Assembly: GCF_000956405.1 (NCBI RefSeq)
Contig: NZ_JYIV01000024.1
Location: 62,001 to 126,000 of the forward strand
Origin: Microbacterium oxydans
GTDB taxonomy: Bacteria > Actinomycetota > Actinomycetes > Actinomycetales > Microbacteriaceae
Length of the DNA stretch: 64,000 bases
Direction: 5' to 3'
Shown piece after piece: positions 42,170 to 50,392 of this stretch. The notes below the pieces were generated by a model. That model did no database searches. It saw nothing but the letters and a program-made list of their open reading frames with translations, and had not been told where the DNA came from. The translations under genes and the position numbers were made by a program. How positions within the stretch are numbered: the stretch's first letter is position 1; each line of letters opens with the position of its first letter.

Positions 42170-42694
42170 TCAGGCTCGCAGCTCGAAGGTCGTGGCGCCC
42201 ACCTTGATGGGGGTGCCGAGCGAGAGGGCGACCGGCGAGCCGGAGACGCGCTGACCGGCGACGAAGGTGCCGTTGGTCGAGTCGAGGTCCTGGATCGCCC
42301 AGGCGTCGCCGCGCAGCATCAGGCGCGCGTGGTGGCTGGAGGTGTAGTCGTCGCGGATCACGAGGGCGGACTCGCTGGAGCGGCCGATCGTGAGGGAGTC
42401 GGCGCTCAGCGGCAGCTCCAGGCCCGCCTTGGGGCCCGAGGTGATCACGAGCCGCTTGGCGGTCGCGACCGTCGCCGGGCCTGTGGAGGGGCGGGCGGAG
42501 GCGGGCTTCGCGGCGGGTGCCGCGGGTGCCGCCGTCGGCGCTGCAGCGGGGGCTCCCGCCGCCGCCTCGGCCGGGAGCTTGCGCACGCGCACGCCGAACA
42601 GGTCTGCCCGGAGCGAGTACACCACCCCGAACACGAAGAACCACATCAGGAGCAGGAACCCGATGCGGAGCAGAAGGAGGATCAGTTCACTCAA
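42170..42694 (-). CDS. fhaB: FHA-domain protein FhaB (FipA-type)
   Basis: 174 residues from a TTG start that overlaps the fhaA stop (TTGA). One N-terminal membrane helix, an Ala/Pro linker, then an FHA domain at about 90-170 with LTIGRSSESALVIRDDYTSSHHARL and DLDSTNGTFV. Binds phosphothreonine on kinase substrates at the divisome. TTG is chosen because the FHA gene otherwise lacks a start near the helix. Confidence 0.9.
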   Translation of the reverse strand: MSELILLLLRIGFLLLMWFFVFGVVYSLRADLFGVRVRKLPAEAAAGAPAAAPTAAPAAPAAKPASARPSTGPATVATAKRLVITSGPKAGLELPLSADSLTIGRSSESALVIRDDYTSSHHARLMLRGDAWAIQDLDSTNGTFVAGQRVSGSPVALSLGTPIKVGATTFELRA

Positions 42695-43416
42695 CCGAGG
42701 GCTCCGAACGCTCGGGTGGCGTCGTCGTCCCTGGGGGCTGGACGCGACGGTGCGGCCACGGGGACGATGCGGAACACCAGATCGGTGCGACCGATCGTGA
42801 TCGTGGTGTCGGTGGGGAGCGCGGCTTCGCGCAGCTTCTGACCGTTCACCTTCGTGCCATTGGTGGAACCGAGGTCGCGCATCATGGCGCGCTCCCCGTC
42901 CCACAGGATCTCGATGTGCTTGCGGCTGGAACCGGCGTCGGCGATTGTGATGTCGGCATCCGAACCGCGTCCGATCACCGTACGGGCGCGCGAGATCGAG
43001 TGGCGGCGGCCGTCGACGTCGACCACGGCCTGCCAGCTGACGCGGCCCTCGACCGTTCCGGAGCTGACGCGCACCGTGCCGGTGGCGACCTTCTCGTCGG
43101 CCTCGAGGGTGATCGAGAGCGGCCCGGCGAAGCTGTACCCCTGCGACGAGGCGTGCTTGGTCAGCAGAGCGTGCAGCTCGTCGGTGAGAGCGCCGCCGAG
43201 TCCACGCATCCGCTCCGCATCGTCGGCGCTGAGGCGAACGATGTAGCTGTTGGGCGCGATGATGCGGTCGCGGCTCACGACCGCAGCCTTCGTATCGGCC
43301 TCACGCCGCAGCGCCGAAGCGATCTCCACAGGCTGGATGCCGCTGCGGAAGGTCTTGGCGAACGCGCTGTTCACTGCGCGCTCGAGACCTTTCTCAAAGC
43401 TGTCAAGTAGTCCCAC
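42691..43416 (-). CDS. fhaA: FHA-domain protein FhaA (DUF3662)
   Basis: 241 residues from GTG 43416 with SD GAGGAG. N-terminal DUF3662 domain (VGLLDSFEKGLERAVNSAFAKTF), then a C-terminal FHA domain with ARTVIGRGSDADITIADAGSSRKH and DLGSTNGTKVNG. Reads kinase phosphorylation and links it to peptidoglycan precursor export (MviN in mycobacteria). First gene of the operon that ends with pknB. Confidence 0.92.
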   Translation of the reverse strand: MGLLDSFEKGLERAVNSAFAKTFRSGIQPVEIASALRREADTKAAVVSRDRIIAPNSYIVRLSADDAERMRGLGGALTDELHALLTKHASSQGYSFAGPLSITLEADEKVATGTVRVSSGTVEGRVSWQAVVDVDGRRHSISRARTVIGRGSDADITIADAGSSRKHIEILWDGERAMMRDLGSTNGTKVNGQKLREAALPTDTTITIGRTDLVFRIVPVAAPSRPAPRDDDATRAFGALG

Positions 43417-43561
43417 TGGGCTCCTCTGGCATGCCGGCTGGTAGGGACATCGTAGCCAGGTGTCCTGGGGGAACGCCGCCGAAGACCCCCGTCGAGTGTG
43501 CAACGAGCCCGAAAACGCATGATATCTTTGGGAAGTTGAGTTCTTCGGAACGAGACGACTC

Positions 43562-43644
43562 GCGCGAGTGGCGGAATGGTAGACGCGCTGGCTTCAGGTG
43601 CCAGTGTCCTTATGGACGTGGGGGTTCAAGTCCCCCCTCGCGCA
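43562..43644 (+). tRNA. tRNA-Leu (CAG)
   Basis: Acceptor stem GCGCGAG (43562-43568) pairs with CTCGCGC (43637-43643). The anticodon stem-loop CTGGC-TTCAGGT-GCCAG gives anticodon CAG; a variable arm follows and the T arm is GGGGG-TTCAAGT-CCCCC. CCA is not encoded. It marks the end of the core block and the start of the variable island. Confidence 0.95.
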
Positions 43645-43693
43645 CAGCGAGGCCCTGTTCGTTTTTACAGGGCAATCTGTTCGTGAATGAAAG

Positions 43694-43727
43694 AGCCGGT
43701 CAGGTCGAGAATCTGACCGGCTTTTTC
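43694..43727 (+). terminator. Rho-independent terminator after tRNA-Leu
   Basis: AGCCGGTCAG (43694-43703) pairs with CTGACCGGCT (43713-43722), followed by TTTTTCTG. A second hairpin GCCCTGT/ACAGGGC lies at 43652-43673. Confidence 0.92.
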
Positions 43728-43775
43728 TGTATCCGGTGAAGTTGGTCGTGATCGAGCGAGAGGCATGCGGAGACA

Positions 43776-45179
43776 GTGAACCCGCCGTTCCAGCTTCGGG
43801 CACACCACGCCAGTGACGACCCGCTGCTTCGCGATGGCCGTGCGGCGCGAGCACTGAGGGTGCTCGTGGACGCATCAGTCTGGGTGAGGGTCCAAGAGAG
43901 CGACGACCTTCCCGACATCCTGCTTCGAACGCTGGTTCTGAGCGAGCGGATAACCATGACCCTCTATGGAGACGATGGCCCGCCGGATGGGGTCGAGCGT
44001 CGGCCGATGGATTCGTTGTTCGGCGGCGGGGAAGCAATCGGCTGGACAGTCGTCACGAAGACAGACGACCAGACGGTCCCGTACGAGATCACGACAGCCA
44101 CCACCAAGCGGGTTGCGGGTGGGGCTCTCTTCGAGGGCCAGGTCTTCGAAGCGAGAATGATTCTTGGACAAGAGCGGGATGCGGCAGATGAACGCGATGC
44201 TCTACTCATTACCGTGGCTCAGGAGGTCGGCGCCGATCTGCTGATCACAGAACGCGCCTCCCTCCTCGACACTCGACTGTTGGAGAGGGGGAACTGTCAG
44301 GTCGCAGGGCCGGCCGACGCACTGGCGCTGGTCGCCCTCTACCTCCGGGCTTCCGGAGAGTTCATCACCGCGAAGCTCGATTCATGGAGCTTCACGGCCA
44401 CACCGACACGCTTCTACCAGCAGATGGCGGAGGCGCACATTCCGTCATTCGCGGGTTTCGTTCGTCGCGGGGATGGTCGTGTAACTGCAGCCCGACTCCT
44501 GACTGTGCTGAGTCGTGCACGCTCGCTGTTTGCGGCCCGGGATCGCATCGCCCTTCTGACGAGCGAGCCGGCGACGGAGGACATCGCGGAGGAGATCTCG
44601 CTCACCTTCACCCACGCCCTCGTGGATATGGTCGCGTTCCATGATGTTCTCGCACGTGTCGTCAACGAGTGCTTGAAGCAGCCAGAGACCGAACCTCAGC
44701 GGATCAAGTGGCAGAACCATGCGTGGTGCGAGCGGGCTATTGATCAGTTCCCTGAGCTCCGGGCTCTCTGGAGTGCGGACGGGTACGCGAAGCGCCTTAA
44801 TCACGCCATGCGGGTCATACGCAACGAGATTCACGATGTCGCGCCGTCCATCGTCCCCTTCAGAGATGAGCACGGAGCTGCCCAAGTGGGATTGGCTTTC
44901 CATTTCGACGTCGGGTCGCGGGTACGGGCGTCGCTGGACACGCTCGTTGATCAGCGGAACTACGGAGTCCGGCAGGTGTTCACCGACGGTCATCTGATTG
45001 ACCCACATATCTTCTATGAGTTCGTGTTGCCATGGATGCTCCGTTCGGTCGATGACATCCTGACGGCGCTGCTTCGCCGCCTGCCGGAGCGTGCGCAGGC
45101 TGAGCGGTCAGTCTTGCTTCCGGAAGCTGTTAGAGATGATGCTCTGCGCTCCCTCGCGCGAGTCCCGGCACACCAGTAG
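43776..45179 (+). CDS. Possible PIN plus HEPN protein
   Basis: 467 residues, GTG start with GCGGAGAC upstream. The first 190 residues have a PIN pattern: an initial strand LRVLVDASVWV with Asp, and a closing segment ERDALLITVAQEVGADLLITERASLL with two acids. The C-terminal half is helical with RVIRNEIHD, which fits the R-x(4-6)-H ribonuclease motif of HEPN domains. Two RNase folds in one chain at a tRNA-adjacent island would suit an abortive defence role. No family is confirmed. Confidence 0.55.
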   Translation: MNPPFQLRAHHASDDPLLRDGRAARALRVLVDASVWVRVQESDDLPDILLRTLVLSERITMTLYGDDGPPDGVERRPMDSLFGGGEAIGWTVVTKTDDQTVPYEITTATTKRVAGGALFEGQVFEARMILGQERDAADERDALLITVAQEVGADLLITERASLLDTRLLERGNCQVAGPADALALVALYLRASGEFITAKLDSWSFTATPTRFYQQMAEAHIPSFAGFVRRGDGRVTAARLLTVLSRARSLFAARDRIALLTSEPATEDIAEEISLTFTHALVDMVAFHDVLARVVNECLKQPETEPQRIKWQNHAWCERAIDQFPELRALWSADGYAKRLNHAMRVIRNEIHDVAPSIVPFRDEHGAAQVGLAFHFDVGSRVRASLDTLVDQRNYGVRQVFTDGHLIDPHIFYEFVLPWMLRSVDDILTALLRRLPERAQAERSVLLPEAVRDDALRSLARVPAHQ

Positions 45180-45298
45180 TTACGTTCGGCGGTTTTGGGG
45201 GTCCTCGTAGGCGGGCCGTCGACGGATACCTTGCGGCACATCGCATCGGTCCATGATTCTGTAGTTGGACCCGCCGCACGCCTCGATAGCCTTGGCGC

Positions 45299-45649
45299 AT
45301 GACGGACAACGGAAACATGCACCCGTTCGAGCCGACCATTCGGGCCGCGGTCAATGCGGTGGAAGCGAGACTCCCCGAGATCCGGGCGGCGAAGGAGTCG
45401 CACCCGGACCGGTGGCAGGCGCTGCACCTTGAGTCCTTTTGGAACGGGGACGCAGCGCTTGTGGTGTTGAAGCCGCGGAACGTCCGCCCCACGGACATGA
45501 CGGTCACGGCAGACGGTGATCTGCAGGAGTACATGGGCGGGCACGGAGCCGTAGCTGTTCTTCTTCGCAATGCTGCGACGCACATCGTCGTGGACTGCAA
45601 CGTGGAGACCGCGCGAGTCCAGATGACGCTGCCAATCACTGCGCTCTAG
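45299..45649 (+). CDS. Hypothetical protein
   Basis: 116 residues. A helical N-terminus (FEPTIRAAVNAVEARLPEI) is followed by beta strands (AALVVLKPRNV, MTVTADGD, AVAVLLRNAATHIVV). No motif, signal or membrane helix. It stands alone between the possible PIN/HEPN gene and the DUF4236 gene. SD is weak (GGCGC), so the start is uncertain. Confidence 0.6.
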   Translation: MTDNGNMHPFEPTIRAAVNAVEARLPEIRAAKESHPDRWQALHLESFWNGDAALVVLKPRNVRPTDMTVTADGDLQEYMGGHGAVAVLLRNAATHIVVDCNVETARVQMTLPITAL

Positions 45650-45708
45650 ACGACCCGTCGACCGCCAGTAGGGTGCATCTGAAGACATGACAACCAGTGA
45701 GGGTGACC

Positions 45709-46725
45709 ATGGGGTTCAAGGTCCGTAAATCCATCAAGATCGCGCCCGGCGTGCGCTTGAACGTCTCGAGCAAGAACGTCGGGCTATCGGCAGGTGTGCG
45801 GGGAGCGCGCGTGAGCGTGAATACCAATGGGCGCACGACGCGCACCGTCGGGATTCCGGGCACCGGCATCTCGCACACGTCCACGACATCGACGAAGAAG
45901 CGCGCTTCCTCCGCTCGACAGCCGGTACGCGCACCGCAGCCCGTTCGCCCGCCGGTGCCCAAGAAGATCAAACCCGGGCTCACCGCTCCGGCGTGGGAGA
46001 AGCAGCTGTTCAAACAGCTCTCGGGCACCCCGGATACGACTGCGATTCACGCCGTTGGGCAGCAACACCCTGTTGCTGTGGCCACCGCAGCGATGGTGGA
46101 AATTCTTCGGGTCGTGGGACCCAACAAGGATGCAGGGCGTGCCCGCGTGCTCCTCGGATGGCTGTTTGATACGGGCTATGACCCGTCCCGGGACCCGTTC
46201 ATCATCAAGTACCTCGAAAGCCCCGAGATCAGCATTCCGGTGGCGACGGGAGTGACCGCAGAGATGCCCTGGGACCGGCAGGCGATGGGACTGTTCGTCG
46301 CAGAACTGGAACAGGCGAGCGGGAACCTCCCACGTGCCATCGCGGTCGTCGAGAGCCTGGACCCGACCACGGTCGCCGCCGTGTCACTGGCGGAGCTCTA
46401 TGCCGAAGCTGAGCGGTGGGCTGATGTCGTCGATCTCACCAACGGCCTGAGCAACGACGATGTCGCTGCGGCCTTCCTTCTTATCCAGCGCGGGACCGCG
46501 CTTCGAGAGCAGGGCTACTTCGAGGCTGCACGCGAGGCGCTGAAAGAGGCGCTGCGGCCACGGTCACGACCTGTCGAGCTGAGGCACCTCGCGTTGGTCG
46601 CGCGCGGGCACACGTATCTCGCGGAAGGCAAGAAGGCGATGGCACGGAAGGACTACGAGCGGGTGATGGCTGACAACGCCGCATACCCGGGCCTCAAGGA
46701 GATGCTCGAAGCCGCTGCCAGCTGA
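45709..46725 (+). CDS. DUF4236 protein with TPR-like C-terminus
   Basis: 338 residues from ATG 45709, SD GAGGGTG. The first 55 residues are a textbook DUF4236 domain (MGFKVRKSIKIAPGVRLN, RGARVSV, TVGIPGTGIS). A basic Pro-rich linker leads to about 230 residues of helical repeats at the end (LRHLALVARGHTYLAEGKKAMARKDYE), typical of TPR. DUF4236 proteins are of unknown function and common in defence and mobile islands. Confidence 0.82.
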   Translation: MGFKVRKSIKIAPGVRLNVSSKNVGLSAGVRGARVSVNTNGRTTRTVGIPGTGISHTSTTSTKKRASSARQPVRAPQPVRPPVPKKIKPGLTAPAWEKQLFKQLSGTPDTTAIHAVGQQHPVAVATAAMVEILRVVGPNKDAGRARVLLGWLFDTGYDPSRDPFIIKYLESPEISIPVATGVTAEMPWDRQAMGLFVAELEQASGNLPRAIAVVESLDPTTVAAVSLAELYAEAERWADVVDLTNGLSNDDVAAAFLLIQRGTALREQGYFEAAREALKEALRPRSRPVELRHLALVARGHTYLAEGKKAMARKDYERVMADNAAYPGLKEMLEAAAS

Positions 46726-46777
46726 GTCGCGAAAGCGGTGGGCACCTCAGTGAGTACCGAGGCACCCATCGCTCGCA

Positions 46778-47269
46778 TCAAGCCGACGGAGAGCTGGTCA
46801 GAGCCTCGAGCACGTCGGTGACAACGTCGACCGGTGGAGCGTCGGCCATCAGGTCGAAGTGGACGGCCACTCGCCGGCGGTTGTCACTGGCCTCAATCGT
46901 CGCCACACCATTGCGCCGCGAGATGTGGTGGAACAGCACATCGGGTTTCATGACGATGCCGTTCGGTGCGAGAACACCGAAGTTGTACAACGTCTCCGCC
47001 CACCAGAAGTTCTCCGTCTTGAACGGTGGCGCCCACTCCGGGCTGGCGTTCGCGTCGACTGTTTCACCCAGCACCGCCGAGATGGCGCTTGCCATCTCAT
47101 CCCGTGATGCAGTGGCGCGCACCATCAACTGTTGCCCGGTTGTCAGCGTCACGCCCAGTTCAACGGGCCCGAGGTCGATCCGTTGCAGCAGACCGTTCTC
47201 GGGTCGGACGTTCTCGAGAGTGGAGAGCTCGATGAGAGCGTCGCGCCACAGGGTGACGTCGGATGTCAC
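46778..47269 (-). CDS. Hypothetical protein
   Basis: 163 residues. An alpha/beta pattern: ELGVTLTTGQQLMVRATA, FGVLAPNGIVMKPDVLFHHI and RRVAVHFDLM read as strands with a helical cap. No catalytic motif or transmembrane helix. Likely cytoplasmic. Its neighbours give no functional clue. Confidence 0.65.
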   Translation of the reverse strand: MTSDVTLWRDALIELSTLENVRPENGLLQRIDLGPVELGVTLTTGQQLMVRATASRDEMASAISAVLGETVDANASPEWAPPFKTENFWWAETLYNFGVLAPNGIVMKPDVLFHHISRRNGVATIEASDNRRRVAVHFDLMADAPPVDVVTDVLEALTSSPSA

Positions 47270-47311
47270 TGGTTCATAGGGTTCCGGGAGGACCGAAGCG
47301 CTGGCCGCGCT

Positions 47312-47719
47312 CTACCTGTTCTTTCGCTTCTTCCTCGGATCCTCGCGGTGCTGCTGGATCTGGTGAATGTGTCGAAGCGAACTTGTATACCCCGCCTCCT
47401 GGTCATTGGGCCTTGCCCACGCGTCATAGGAGAAGTAGAGAGTGAGTCCGGCGATCACGACGCCGACGATCCCCGGGAGTGATGTATCGACGCCGTTGAG
47501 GAGCCACAGACCAAAGAACCCGACGCCGATGCCTGGCGTGCCGAAAACTCCGAGCTTGATCAGTCTCCGTTTTTGCAGATGGCTGCGGCTCCCACGGAGA
47601 CGAGCGCTTTCGACGTCAAGCTGCTCGTCGCTGCACTGCTCGTACGGGACGTACTGCTGCTGCTGGTCATGCACGTGGATTCCCCCGTACAGGTTGCCCC
47701 CGGTATTGATATCCCTCAT
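47312..47719 (-). CDS. Small membrane protein
   Basis: 135 residues from ATG 47719. A Gln/Tyr-rich soluble start (GGIHVHDQQQQYVPYEQ) precedes a basic stretch and two hydrophobic helices (about 55-75 and 81-100), then a basic tail ending RKKRKNR. Divergent from the small HTH gene at 47765, so both may share a promoter region. Function unknown. Confidence 0.65.
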   Translation of the reverse strand: MRDINTGGNLYGGIHVHDQQQQYVPYEQCSDEQLDVESARLRGSRSHLQKRRLIKLGVFGTPGIGVGFFGLWLLNGVDTSLPGIVGVVIAGLTLYFSYDAWARPNDQEAGYTSSLRHIHQIQQHREDPRKKRKNR

Positions 47720-47764
47720 CCTGATTCCTCGCGCATAGGGCTTCCGTTCACAGATAGGAGTCCC

Positions 47765-47998
47765 ATGCCTCACTTGCTCAACTCGAACGCCTATGTCGTC
47801 CGTGATCCTGCGGCACAGCGTCTGCGCCTCGCGGAGAATGCCCGCACGGAGTGGATGCTCGCGGACGATCTCGGGATCAGCCGAGCGCGTCTGCGTCTTC
47901 TCCGCTGGAGCGGATGTGCCCCGAGCGCAATCCTCTTCGAGGGCGTCGTCTACTACACCTTCGACGCCATCGCAGAGTGGCACCGCCGATTCGAGTGA
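47765..47998 (+). CDS. Excisionase-like helix-turn-helix protein
   Basis: 77 residues, SD ATAGGAG. The segment MLADDLGISRARLRLLRWSG then AILFEGVVYYTFDAIAEWHRRF resembles MerR or Xis-type winged helix proteins (recognition helix then wing). Could be an excisionase relic of the island or a regulator. No integrase is found nearby. Confidence 0.6.
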   Translation: MPHLLNSNAYVVRDPAAQRLRLAENARTEWMLADDLGISRARLRLLRWSGCAPSAILFEGVVYYTFDAIAEWHRRFE

Positions 47999-48239
47999 CG
48001 CTGCCACGTCATCGTGGCACGCGATGCGCAGCAGGAGTGGTGGCCCGCGTGAACACATGAAGAGCTGTCTCAAACTCTGTGTCTCCGTCAGCCTCGGGAA
48101 TGCAGGAATCCCGCCAGGTTTACCTGACGTTCCCGCGTAATTCCGCGGCACCACAGCAGAACCCTCCGGTCACGCCGGAACCCCCGAACACGGGTTGGAC
48201 ATACCGAAGCGAATCCAACCCCTATCGGAGGAGCTTCCC

Positions 48240-48803
48240 GTGTCCCTACGCCCATGGTTCGCGACCGCTGCAATCATCGCAACGTTTGCGTTCGCCACCC
48301 CCACCTCCGCCCTCGCAACAGCTGAACCAGATGCCTGCACCGTCGCCGGCGTCGCTGTTCCAGAAGGCAATCCATTGCCCGAGGAGATCCCGACGGTGAT
48401 CTCGTGCTTCGACTCTGTCGAGGAAGCCGAACAGTTCATCGAAGACGGTGCGCCCGGCGACCTCGAGCAGGTTGAGCAGACGAACCTCGCTGCACGCGCG
48501 GCAGCTGCGACAGTCATCGTCGGAAAAGCGTGGACGGGCACGTCACGCTCGGGCACCGTACTCATCCATTACGGCTCTGGCACCGGGTGCTACGGCGTCT
48601 CGTTCGGTTTCCCGACCATCGCATCGACCTGGAACAACAACGTTCGCTCCGCGGAGGGTCTCAACAACTGCTGGTCAACGCAATACGACGGGACCAGCTA
48701 CACGGGCGCGCTGCTGAACTGCACGCCGTACTGCGCCACCCTCGGATCTTTCGCTGCGAAGACCTCATCCATCGTCTATCGCCCCACCGGAACATGGGGA
48801 TGA
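48240..48803 (+). CDS. Secreted hypothetical protein
   Basis: 187 residues. GTG 48240 has a strong SD (GGAGGAG). Signal peptide: SLRPWFATAAIIATFAFATPTSALA. The mature part has an acidic linker and a beta-rich Ser/Gly/Tyr domain with five cysteines, which fits a stable extracellular protein. It lies tail-to-tail with the sigma/anti-sigma pair, so that pair does not obviously transcribe it. Confidence 0.78.
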   Translation: MSLRPWFATAAIIATFAFATPTSALATAEPDACTVAGVAVPEGNPLPEEIPTVISCFDSVEEAEQFIEDGAPGDLEQVEQTNLAARAAAATVIVGKAWTGTSRSGTVLIHYGSGTGCYGVSFGFPTIASTWNNNVRSAEGLNNCWSTQYDGTSYTGALLNCTPYCATLGSFAAKTSSIVYRPTGTWG

Positions 48804-48805
48804 TG

Positions 48806-49291
48806 TCAGCTTTGGAACGGATGCAGTCTCAGCACTGAGCACTCGATGACCCCGGGCACGACCGCGGCTTCGCCTTCGTCGGTGACGCACATGGTGAACT
48901 CCGTGGGCGCGATTGCAGGGGAAGGGGTGGCGACCAACGGGTCATGCTCTTCGAAGGCGCCCCCTTCCCACATCTGCACACAAACTGCCTCAGCATCTGT
49001 GATGGCTACAACGCCGTCTGGTGTGGCGATGCTCGCTGCTGCACCAGACAGCGTGCCGTCGGAGTTGCGGTACGGGCCTTCGAGACAGTGAACGACGCTG
49101 GTCTCACTCACAGGCTTCTCCTCGAGCAGCACCACAGCGGCGACACCTGCGCCGGCGACAGCGAGAACACCGCCTGCGATGGCAGCACGGCCCCAAATGG
49201 TCTTCCACCATCTAGGTCGGGAAAGGTCGCGGCGCATCTGCTCGATGAGCAGATCTTGAACTTCGCGATGATGCGGCATGCGGTCTGTCAC
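48806..49291 (-). CDS. Membrane protein, probable anti-sigma partner
   Basis: 161 residues. Cytoplasmic N-terminus of about 33 residues, one membrane helix (36-56), then an extracellular domain with four cysteines. Overlaps the ECF sigma gene by ATGA on the same strand, the classic sigma/anti-sigma arrangement. A zinc-binding anti-sigma motif (HxxxCxxC) is absent, so it would be a non-ZAS type. Role inferred from position. Confidence 0.68.
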   Translation of the reverse strand: MTDRMPHHREVQDLLIEQMRRDLSRPRWWKTIWGRAAIAGGVLAVAGAGVAAVVLLEEKPVSETSVVHCLEGPYRNSDGTLSGAAASIATPDGVVAITDAEAVCVQMWEGGAFEEHDPLVATPSPAIAPTEFTMCVTDEGEAAVVPGVIECSVLRLHPFQS

Positions 49292-49875
49292 GCGCGGGCC
49301 TCCTCTGATGTCGGAGCGTACTGCTCCAGCGCTCCTCGCAGTCGGGTCTTCACTCGAGATAGCCGCGATTTCACTGTCCCTTCAGGCACACCGAGGACGA
49401 CGGCGGCGTCTGCAAGCGGCATCTCCTGGATGACGCAGAGGATCACGACGCTCGCTTCGCGGCTGTTCAGCTGCAAGAGCGCGTTGCGCACGCTCTGCGA
49501 GATCTTCAGGGAATCCATCGCCTGAGCGACCTCGTCGGCATGGTCGGGCACGTGGTCGTCATGGGGGATCCGATGAAGCAGGCGTTGGTATCGGCGGCGA
49601 CTTCTCTGGCTGTTCTTTGCGGCGAACGACGTCGTCGCGAGCAACCACGGCAAGACCGAGCCGTCCACGACGCGGACCTTGTCGCGTTTGCGCCAGAGTT
49701 CGAAGAATGCGGTGGCGGCGACCTCCTCGGCGTCCCACGTGGATTGCATCAGCACGAGCGACATCCGAAACACCGGCGCCTGATGGCGGTCGTGTAGTAA
49801 CCGATACGCCGGCTCGTCACCGCGGGATAGTCGGAAGAGGAGCTCGCCGTCTGTGGATCCACCCGACTCCGACAC
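49288..49875 (-). CDS. ECF sigma-70 factor
   Basis: 195 residues. Region 2 is visible as DEPAYRLLHDRHQAPVFRMSLVLM and AEEVAATAFFELWRKRDKV; region 4 ends with ASVVILCVIQEMPLADAAVVLGVPEGTVKSRLSRVKTRL, the helix-turn-helix for the -35 site. Directs RNA polymerase to a small regulon, probably under control of the membrane partner at 48806. Confidence 0.92.
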   Translation of the reverse strand: MSESGGSTDGELLFRLSRGDEPAYRLLHDRHQAPVFRMSLVLMQSTWDAEEVAATAFFELWRKRDKVRVVDGSVLPWLLATTSFAAKNSQRSRRRYQRLLHRIPHDDHVPDHADEVAQAMDSLKISQSVRNALLQLNSREASVVILCVIQEMPLADAAVVLGVPEGTVKSRLSRVKTRLRGALEQYAPTSEEARA

Positions 49876-49946
49876 GATCTCACCTCACACACTCCGGTCG
49901 ACATCCAGACCTTCATCGAGTCTATGACGCGTGTGAGAAGCACGGT

Positions 49947-50297
49947 TCAGGCGGCGAGGGTGACGTTGAGGTCGCGGCGCGCTTGACGCGGGCTCCGGTG
50001 CAGGTACCGGTGGCATTGCGAACGAAACGTCTCGTACGTGCCGTAGCCGCAATGGACGGCGATGACCGACATCGCCACTGTGGGGTTTCGGGCGGCCATG
50101 ATCACCACCTGTTTCAGGCGGCGGCGCCCGAGGATCTCCGCGACTCCGGGACCTCCCGCGAACGCCCGGTCCAGTTGCCGTCGGGACACGAACAACTCCT
50201 GGGCGAGCCAGACCGGATTGACATCCGGTCGCTTGAAGTGCGCCTCGATGAGGGCGAAGCACTGCTCCCGAAGAGCTACTAGATCAGTGGACCCCAT
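49947..50297 (-). CDS. AraC family transcription regulator, DNA-binding domain only
   Basis: 116 residues from ATG 50297. Two helix-turn-helix motifs: VNPVWLAQELFVSRRQLDRAF and VAMSVIAVHCGYGTYETFRSQCHRY, typical of the AraC C-terminal domain; no ligand-binding N-terminus is present. The longer frame from GTG 50348 would begin directly against the terminator at 50349, leaving no room for an SD, so a later start is preferred. Target unknown. Confidence 0.8.
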   Translation of the reverse strand: MGSTDLVALREQCFALIEAHFKRPDVNPVWLAQELFVSRRQLDRAFAGGPGVAEILGRRRLKQVVIMAARNPTVAMSVIAVHCGYGTYETFRSQCHRYLHRSPRQARRDLNVTLAA

Positions 50298-50348
50298 ACT
50301 TCGAGATGTCCGGCAGTCGCAGGCTGGTTCCATATTCGACGCAGACAC

Positions 50349-50385
50349 ACTGTGGCCCCGGCTGCGAGGCAGTCGGGGCCACAGT
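50349..50385 (-). terminator. Terminator of the helicase gene
   Basis: ACTGTGGCCCCG (50349-50360) pairs with CGGGGCCACAGT (50374-50385) and the stem continues through GCTGC/GCAGT with one G-T pair to a 3-base loop. It lies 7 bases past the helicase stop on the minus strand. Confidence 0.8.
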
Positions 50386-50392
50386 GGTGGGG

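Noticed and set aside
43562-43775. Attachment site with a duplicated tRNA-Leu 3' end
   Set aside because: I could not find a second copy of the T-arm and acceptor end in the window, so integration at this tRNA is not supported.
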